A stretch of 64,000 bases of DNA from Paraburkholderia acidisoli. Lineage in GTDB: Bacteria > Pseudomonadota > Gammaproteobacteria > Burkholderiales > Burkholderiaceae. Each line of letters starts with the position of its first letter. Position 1 is the first letter of the stretch. Position numbers and translations under genes: made by a program. The stretch lies in the NCBI RefSeq assembly GCF_009789675.1, contig NZ_CP046913.1:434001-498000 (forward strand). Reading direction: 5' to 3'. Shown piece after piece: positions 59,992-64,000 of this stretch. The notes under the pieces are model-generated. The model saw only the letters and a program-made list of their open reading frames with translations, did not search any database and was not told the DNA's origin.

Positions 59992-60052
59992 CAATAACTA
60001 TTGCCTATTTGATAGATTGGATAAATCAAATTATCGATATCAATAGTTATTG
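59992..60052. promoter_or_regulatory. AT-rich inverted-repeat region upstream of the catalase operon
   Basis: CAATAACTATTG (59992-60003) and its exact complement CAATAGTTATTG (60041-60052) lie about 49 bp apart, centre to centre. TTTGAT (60008-60013) and ATCAAA (60025-60030) are nested within. The block is strongly AT-rich in a GC-rich genome. An OxyR target is the natural guess because oxyR lies just upstream, but the OxyR consensus is only weakly matched. Confidence 0.5.
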
Positions 60053-60104
60053 ATACAGTTTCCTCCATCCCATCCGAACTTCGGAACCAGAACAGGAGGA
60101 AGCG

Positions 60105-60236
60105 ATGCAAACGAACACGCCGACCCAGCAAGCCAGCCACGCTGCTCGAGACCACGTGCCCGCAACGGCTCAGGCCGTCGCGCGCCTGCGCACCGTGGCC
60201 TTTTCGCTGCTCGTCGATCGCGCGCTCGCCGCCTGA
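60105..60236 (+). CDS. Small ORF (43 aa) between oxyR and the catalase gene
   Basis: A short reading frame begins with ATG 60105, five bases after a strong AGGAGGAA ribosome binding site, and ends TGA at 60234-60236. The product starts [16 protein letters not shown] and ends with an Arg/Leu/Val-rich helix ([17 protein letters not shown]). No family is recognised. The signals are better than those of several real genes here, so it is probably translated. It would be the first gene of the OxyR-controlled catalase transcript, 88 bp before it. Alternatively it may be a leader peptide. Confidence 0.5.
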   Translation: MQTNTPTQQASHAARDHVPATAQAVARLRTVAFSLLVDRALAA

Positions 60237-60324
60237 CGCCGCACGAGGCCACACCGCGCGGGTCACCCCGCGCTTCCCGCCTCGGCAAGACACCCCCAGA
60301 ACACCCGCATATTTGGAGTCCAGG

Positions 60325-61773
60325 ATGACCGAACGTACTCTCACCTCGGCAGCAGGCGCACCCGTCGTCGATAACCAGAACTCGCTCACCGCCGGCCCGC
60401 GCGGCCCGGTCCTGTTGCAGGACGTGTGGCTGCTCGAAAAGCTCGCGCATTTCGACCGTGAAGTGATTCCCGAGCGCCGCGTGCACGCGAAAGGTTCGGG
60501 CGCATTCGGCACGCTCAAGGTCACGCACGACATCTCGCGCTTCACGAAGGCCAAGGTGTTCGGCGAAGTCGGCAAGGAAACGCCGATCTTCATCCGCTTC
60601 TCGACGGTCGCGGGCGAACGCGGCGCCGCCGACGCCGAGCGCGACGTGCGCGGCTTCTCGATCAAGTTCTACACGGAAGAGGGCAACTGGGACGTGGTCG
60701 GCAACAACACGCCGGTGTTCTTCATTCGCGACCCGCTGAAGTTTCCCGACTTCATCCACACGCAAAAGCGCGACCCGCGCACCAATATGCGCAGCAATGT
60801 GGCGGCGTGGGACTTCTGGTCGCGCCATCCGGAGTCCTTGCATCAGGTCACCATCCTGATGAGCGACCGCGGCATTCCGCAGAACTATCGTCAGCAGCAC
60901 GGCTTTGGCTCGCACACGTTCTCGTTCATCAACGCGAACAACGAGCGCTTCTACGTGAAGTTCCACTTCAAGTCGGCGCAAGGCGTGGAGAACTACACCG
61001 ACGCCGAAGCCGCGCAGGTGGTGGCGCAGGACCGCGAGAGCGCGCAGCGCGATCTTTATAGCGAGATCGAGAAGGGCAATTTCCCGCGTTGGCATTTCCG
61101 CGTGCAGGTGATGCCCGAGGCCGACGCCGCGAAAGTGCCGTACAACCCGTTCGACATCACCAAGGTCTGGCCGCACCAGGATTACCCGTTGATCGACGTG
61201 GGCACGATCGAGCTGAACCGCAACCCGGAGAACTATTTCGCCGATGTCGAGCAGGCCGCGTTCACGCCGGCCAACGTGGTGCCGGGCATCGGCTTCTCGC
61301 CGGACCGCCTGTTGCAGGGCCGCTTGTTCTCGTACGGCGACACGCAGCGTTATCGGCTCGGCATCAACCATCACCAGATTCCGGTGAACGCGCCGCGCTG
61401 CCCGGTGCATTCGTTCCATCGCGACGGCATGGGCCGCAGCGACGGCAATCTCGGCGGCAACGTGAATTACGAGCCGAGCCGGTTCGCCGATTTCACGCAG
61501 CGGCGCGACGCCGGCGAGCCGCCGCTCGCGGCCGGTCCGGTCGATCACTACGACCACCGCGAGGACGACGATTACTACAGCCAGCCGGGCGCGCTGTTCC
61601 GTTTGTTCGACGCCGCGCAGCGTGAGCGCCTGTTCGGCAACATCGCGCGGCATATCGCCGGCGTGCCAGCGGAGATCGTGCAGCGTCAGCTCGAGCATTT
61701 CCGCCGCGCCGATCCGGCCTACGCACAAGGCGTGAGCGACGCGATCGCGCAGCTCGCGGCGCAGACGAAGTAA
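60325..61773 (+). CDS. katA: Monofunctional heme catalase (clade 3, KatA-like)
   Basis: This 482-aa enzyme converts hydrogen peroxide to water and oxygen. The distal His is H54 ([13 protein letters not shown]), the distal Asn N127 ([11 protein letters not shown]) and the proximal heme Tyr Y337 ([14 protein letters not shown]). The length fits small-subunit clade 3 catalases (about 480-500), which also bind NADPH. ATG 60325 is chosen because TTGGAG sits ten bases upstream. An in-frame ATG four codons earlier lies inside that site. Part of the oxyR-catalase-dps peroxide block. Confidence 0.95.
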   Translation: MTERTLTSAAGAPVVDNQNSLTAGPRGPVLLQDVWLLEKLAHFDREVIPERRVHAKGSGAFGTLKVTHDISRFTKAKVFGEVGKETPIFIRFSTVAGERGAADAERDVRGFSIKFYTEEGNWDVVGNNTPVFFIRDPLKFPDFIHTQKRDPRTNMRSNVAAWDFWSRHPESLHQVTILMSDRGIPQNYRQQHGFGSHTFSFINANNERFYVKFHFKSAQGVENYTDAEAAQVVAQDRESAQRDLYSEIEKGNFPRWHFRVQVMPEADAAKVPYNPFDITKVWPHQDYPLIDVGTIELNRNPENYFADVEQAAFTPANVVPGIGFSPDRLLQGRLFSYGDTQRYRLGINHHQIPVNAPRCPVHSFHRDGMGRSDGNLGGNVNYEPSRFADFTQRRDAGEPPLAAGPVDHYDHREDDDYYSQPGALFRLFDAAQRERLFGNIARHIAGVPAEIVQRQLEHFRRADPAYAQGVSDAIAQLAAQTK

Positions 61774-61867
61774 CGCGGCAGACGGTGCGGCGCGTGACGC
61801 GCCAGGACGTCAAGTCACGCGCTCGCACCGGCGCCGCGCAACCAGGTAACACGCAAGGAGCACCATC

Positions 61868-62044
61868 ATGACCCGCACGATGACGATGACGATCAAGACC
61901 CTCGGACACGGCGAAGCCGCCGCCATGGCGCGCACCCGCGCGGACGGCACGCAGTTCGTGCGCCGCGTGGTGAGCTACGCGGTGCTCGCGAGCGGCGTCG
62001 TGGCGATCGCCGCGCAGAGCTTCGCGCATCTCGTCGGGCATTGA
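61868..62044 (+). CDS. Small membrane protein (58 aa) between catalase and dps
   Basis: A 58-codon ORF has an AAGGAG ribosome binding site eight bases before ATG 61868. The N-terminal 30 residues are Thr/Arg-rich (MTRTMTMTIKTLG). Residues about 33-50 form one predicted membrane helix (VVSYAVLASGVVAIAAQSF). It ends HLVGH. No family is recognised. It lies 94 bp after the catalase on the same strand, so it may be co-induced by peroxide. The histidines could bind metal, but that is guesswork. Confidence 0.55.
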   Translation: MTRTMTMTIKTLGHGEAAAMARTRADGTQFVRRVVSYAVLASGVVAIAAQSFAHLVGH

Positions 62045-62235
62045 GCGTGCTCAGGGTGTTGCCCGCGTAACGAAGCGACTCACGCGCGGGTATCGACAAA
62101 GGCGCGCGCGCGGCGTCGCGAAGCAGGGCCGGATGAAGCGGTTCTTTCGTATTTCCAGGCTACACTGACGGCCGATCGGGCGTTCGCGCCACGTCGTCGC
62201 GAACGCATAGTCTCACTGCTACAAAAGGAGTCGTC

Positions 62236-62730
62236 ATGGCGAAAAAAGCAAACCCCGTGGTGCAGCACGTGAATATCGGCATCAGCGACAAGGATCGCAA
62301 GAAGATCGCGGACGGCCTCTCGCGCCTGCTCGCCGACACCTACACGCTGTATCTCAAGACGCACAACTTCCACTGGAACGTCACGGGCCCGATGTTCAAC
62401 ACGCTGCACCTGATGTTCGAAGGTCAGTACAACGAACTCGCGCTGGCCGTGGACGCGATCGCCGAGCGCATTCGCGCGCTGGGCGTGCACGCGCCGGGCA
62501 GCTACAAGGACTTCGCGAAGCTCTCGTCGATTCCCGAAGCCGATGGCGTGCCCTCGGCCGAAGACATGATCCGCCAGCTCGTGGAAGGTCAGGAAGCCGT
62601 GGTGCGCACCGCGCGCGCGATTTTCCCGTCGACGGAAGCCGCCAACGACGAACCGACGGCCGACCTGCTCACGCAGCGCATGCAGACGCACGAAAAGACC
62701 GCGTGGATGCTGCGTTCGCTGCTCGCGTAA
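62236..62730 (+). CDS. dps: Dps ferritin-like DNA-protection protein
   Basis: Dps (164 aa) forms a 12-subunit shell that oxidises and stores iron and shields DNA from peroxide. Ferroxidase residues are present: H46 ([11 protein letters not shown]), H58 ([11 protein letters not shown]), D73 and E77 ([15 protein letters not shown]). The N terminus MAKKANPV is basic, as in DNA-binding Dps types. An AAAAGGAG site precedes the ATG. It has its own terminator and may have its own promoter in the 191-bp gap upstream. Confidence 0.96.
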   Translation: MAKKANPVVQHVNIGISDKDRKKIADGLSRLLADTYTLYLKTHNFHWNVTGPMFNTLHLMFEGQYNELALAVDAIAERIRALGVHAPGSYKDFAKLSSIPEADGVPSAEDMIRQLVEGQEAVVRTARAIFPSTEAANDEPTADLLTQRMQTHEKTAWMLRSLLA

Positions 62731-62767
62731 GCGCAGCGCTCCTCGCGCGACACGCGTGACGATGAAG

Positions 62768-62795
62768 GCCCGCCGGGTTGCCCGGCGGGCTTTTT
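62768..62795 (+). terminator. Terminator after dps
   Basis: GCCCGCCGGG (62768-62777, first base G) and CCCGGCGGGC (62781-62790) flank a TTG loop, followed by T5 and a further T-rich stretch. Confidence 0.88.
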
Positions 62796-62930
62796 GTTTT
62801 TGGCGCGGGGTTGCGTGCGGCTTGATGGCGATGTGATGGCGAGGTCGTGCCTGGCAACGCTGGCGGCGCCGCGAAACGCGCGTGGCCTACAATAGTGCCA
62901 TCGCCTCATCCTGCTCCCGCCGCACCGATC

Positions 62931-63794
62931 ATGTTCGCCCGACTCCCGCTTTATCTGCGGCTCGTCCGCATGGACAAGCCGATCGGCAGCCTGCTGCTGC
63001 TCTGGCCCACGCTCAACGCGCTGTGGATCGCCTCGGGCGGTCATCCGCCGCTTTCGCTGCTCGTGATCTTCACGATCGGCACCGTGCTGATGCGCTCGGC
63101 GGGCTGCGCCATCAACGATTACGCCGACCGCGACTTCGACCGCCACGTGAAGCGCACCGCCGAACGGCCGATCACCTCGGGCCGCATTCGCGCGTGGGAA
63201 GCCGTGGCGATCGCCGTGGCGCTCGCGCTGGTCTCGTTCCTGCTGATCCTGCCGCTCAACGCGCTCACCAGGCAGCTTTCGGTGGTGGCGCTGTTCGTGG
63301 CGGCCTCGTATCCGTTCACCAAGCGCTTTTTCGCGATTCCGCAGGCGTACCTGGGCATCGCGTTCGGCTTCGGCATTCCCATGGCGTTCGCCGCCGTGCA
63401 GGACCACGTGCCCGCGCTCGCGTGGATCATGCTCGTGGCCAACGTGTTCTGGTCGGTGGCCTACGACACCGAATACGCGATGGTCGACCGCGACGACGAC
63501 ATCAAGATCGGCATTCGCACTTCCGCGCTCACGTTCGGCCGCTTCGACGTGCTCGCGATCATGCTCTGCTACGCGGTCACGCTCGGCATTTACGTCTGGG
63601 TGGGCGTGACGCTCGCGTTCGGCTGGCTCTACTGGCTCGGCTGGGCCGCCGCCGTGGGCTGCGCGATCTACCACTACACGCTCATCAAGAATCGCGACCG
63701 CATGGCGTGCTTCGCCGCGTTCCGCCACAACAACTGGCTGGGCGGCGCGGTGTTCGTGGGCATCGCCGCGCATTACGCCGTGGCGCAGTTCTAG
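62931..63794 (+). CDS. ubiA: 4-hydroxybenzoate octaprenyltransferase
   Basis: UbiA (287 aa) attaches the polyprenyl tail to 4-hydroxybenzoate in ubiquinone synthesis, in the inner membrane. Aspartate-rich motif 1 ([20 protein letters not shown]) and motif 2 ([18 protein letters not shown]) bind the Mg-prenyl diphosphate. About eight membrane helices surround them ([28 protein letters not shown]). A CCTACAATAG box at 62886-62895 could be its -10, with a leader of about 35 nt. It converges on the probable proC gene. Confidence 0.95.
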   Translation: MFARLPLYLRLVRMDKPIGSLLLLWPTLNALWIASGGHPPLSLLVIFTIGTVLMRSAGCAINDYADRDFDRHVKRTAERPITSGRIRAWEAVAIAVALALVSFLLILPLNALTRQLSVVALFVAASYPFTKRFFAIPQAYLGIAFGFGIPMAFAAVQDHVPALAWIMLVANVFWSVAYDTEYAMVDRDDDIKIGIRTSALTFGRFDVLAIMLCYAVTLGIYVWVGVTLAFGWLYWLGWAAAVGCAIYHYTLIKNRDRMACFAAFRHNNWLGGAVFVGIAAHYAVAQF

Positions 63795-63829
63795 GCCGCA
63801 GCCACCTGCGATCGCCGTTTCTGCCGATA

Positions 63830-63868
63830 AAAAAGCGCCGGGAGAGGTCACTCACCGGCGCTTTTTTT
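63830..63868. terminator. Bidirectional terminator between ubiA and the last gene
   Basis: AAAAAGCGCCGG (63830-63841) pairs with CCGGCGCTTTTT (63855-63866), with T7 on the plus side and A6 on the other. Confidence 0.92.
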
Positions 63869-63914
63869 CGCGCGTTCAGACTGGAACCGGCTGGAACCGG
63901 CCGATAAAACCGCG

Positions 63915-64000
63915 TTACTGCTTGCCGAACTCCTCGCCCATTTCCTTCGCGCGTGCGTCGGCGGCCAGCGCGCCCTTGACGATAGCGGCCTTCACGCCGG
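63915..64000 (-). CDS. C-terminal end of a probable pyrroline-5-carboxylate reductase (5' end outside window)
   Basis: Only the last 28 codons are visible on the minus strand, ending with TAA at 63917-63915. The peptide reads GVKAAIVKGALAADARAK then EMGEEFGKQ. This helical, Ala-rich tail resembles the ends of ProC proteins in this lineage, and proC commonly neighbours ubiA in Burkholderia. The evidence is thin, so the gene symbol is left out. Confidence 0.5.
   Translation of the reverse strand, partial: GVKAAIVKGALAADARAKEMGEEFGKQ

Overview
The window is a GC-rich (roughly two-thirds GC) stretch of a beta-proteobacterial chromosome. Protein family content and gene order (queA-tgt-yajC-secD-secF, ruvC-ruvA-ruvB, dusB-fis, pepP-ubiH, recG followed by oxyR and a catalase, rplM-rpsI-erpA) point to the Burkholderiaceae, most likely Paraburkholderia, Caballeronia or Burkholderia. 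It is almost all core genome. There is no prophage, no intact insertion sequence, no CRISPR array and no tRNA that I can see. The only accessory-type loci are two small toxin-antitoxin pairs.

Layout. 1-5.6 kb: end of a gluconate permease, gluconokinase, purB (reverse), a TPR-glycosyltransferase protein and a HypT-like LysR regulator. 5.9-10.7 kb: glutamate dehydrogenase, then the glutamate/aspartate ABC transporter gltIJKL. 10.7-14.7 kb: YafJ-type amidotransferase, pyrC, a DUF3025 gene and the RNase P RNA gene. 14.8-21.3 kb: an OsmC/YhfA protein, a candidate small RNA, rplM-rpsI, erpA, anmK, and the overlapping tyrS-dtd-gpmB operon. 21.3-28.2 kb, all reverse: a DUF2236 protein, ruvB, ruvA, ruvC, purH, fis, dusB. 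28.4-36.6 kb: vapBC, ubiH-pepP, a YibF-like GST, an FMN glutamate-synthase-like protein, and mnmA-nudJ. 36.9-44.4 kb: three-subunit transhydrogenase, a YafY regulator, a VOC protein, a GT2 glycosyltransferase, an RlmL-like methyltransferase and a higBA-type locus. 44.6-56 kb: pqiA-pqiA-pqiB-pqiC, yceI, and secF-secD-yajC-tgt-queA. 56.4-64 kb: recG, oxyR, catalase, dps, ubiA and the end of a probable proC.

How the genes work together. gdhA and gltIJKL form a glutamate block. oxyR, catalase and dps form a peroxide-defence block. This block also carries two small, previously unlisted ORFs with good ribosome binding sites, of 43 and 58 codons. ruvABC and recG process recombination intermediates. 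queA and tgt make queuosine tRNA, and yajC-secDF drives Sec export. pqiABC is a lipid-transport (MCE) system. ubiH and ubiA serve ubiquinone synthesis.

No new multi-gene system stands out. The most interesting signals are small. (1) A roughly 59-nt candidate sRNA at 15547-15605 has a near-consensus promoter, an anti-Shine-Dalgarno CUCCUCC 5' end and a strong terminator. (2) Two short ORFs flank the catalase. (3) A 24-bp perfect palindrome sits in front of the higBA-type operon. (4) A perfect terminator separates gltI from gltJKL. (5) Three intergenic tandem-repeat tracts occur between housekeeping genes, with units of about 69 bp x3, 12 bp x5 and 15 bp x4.
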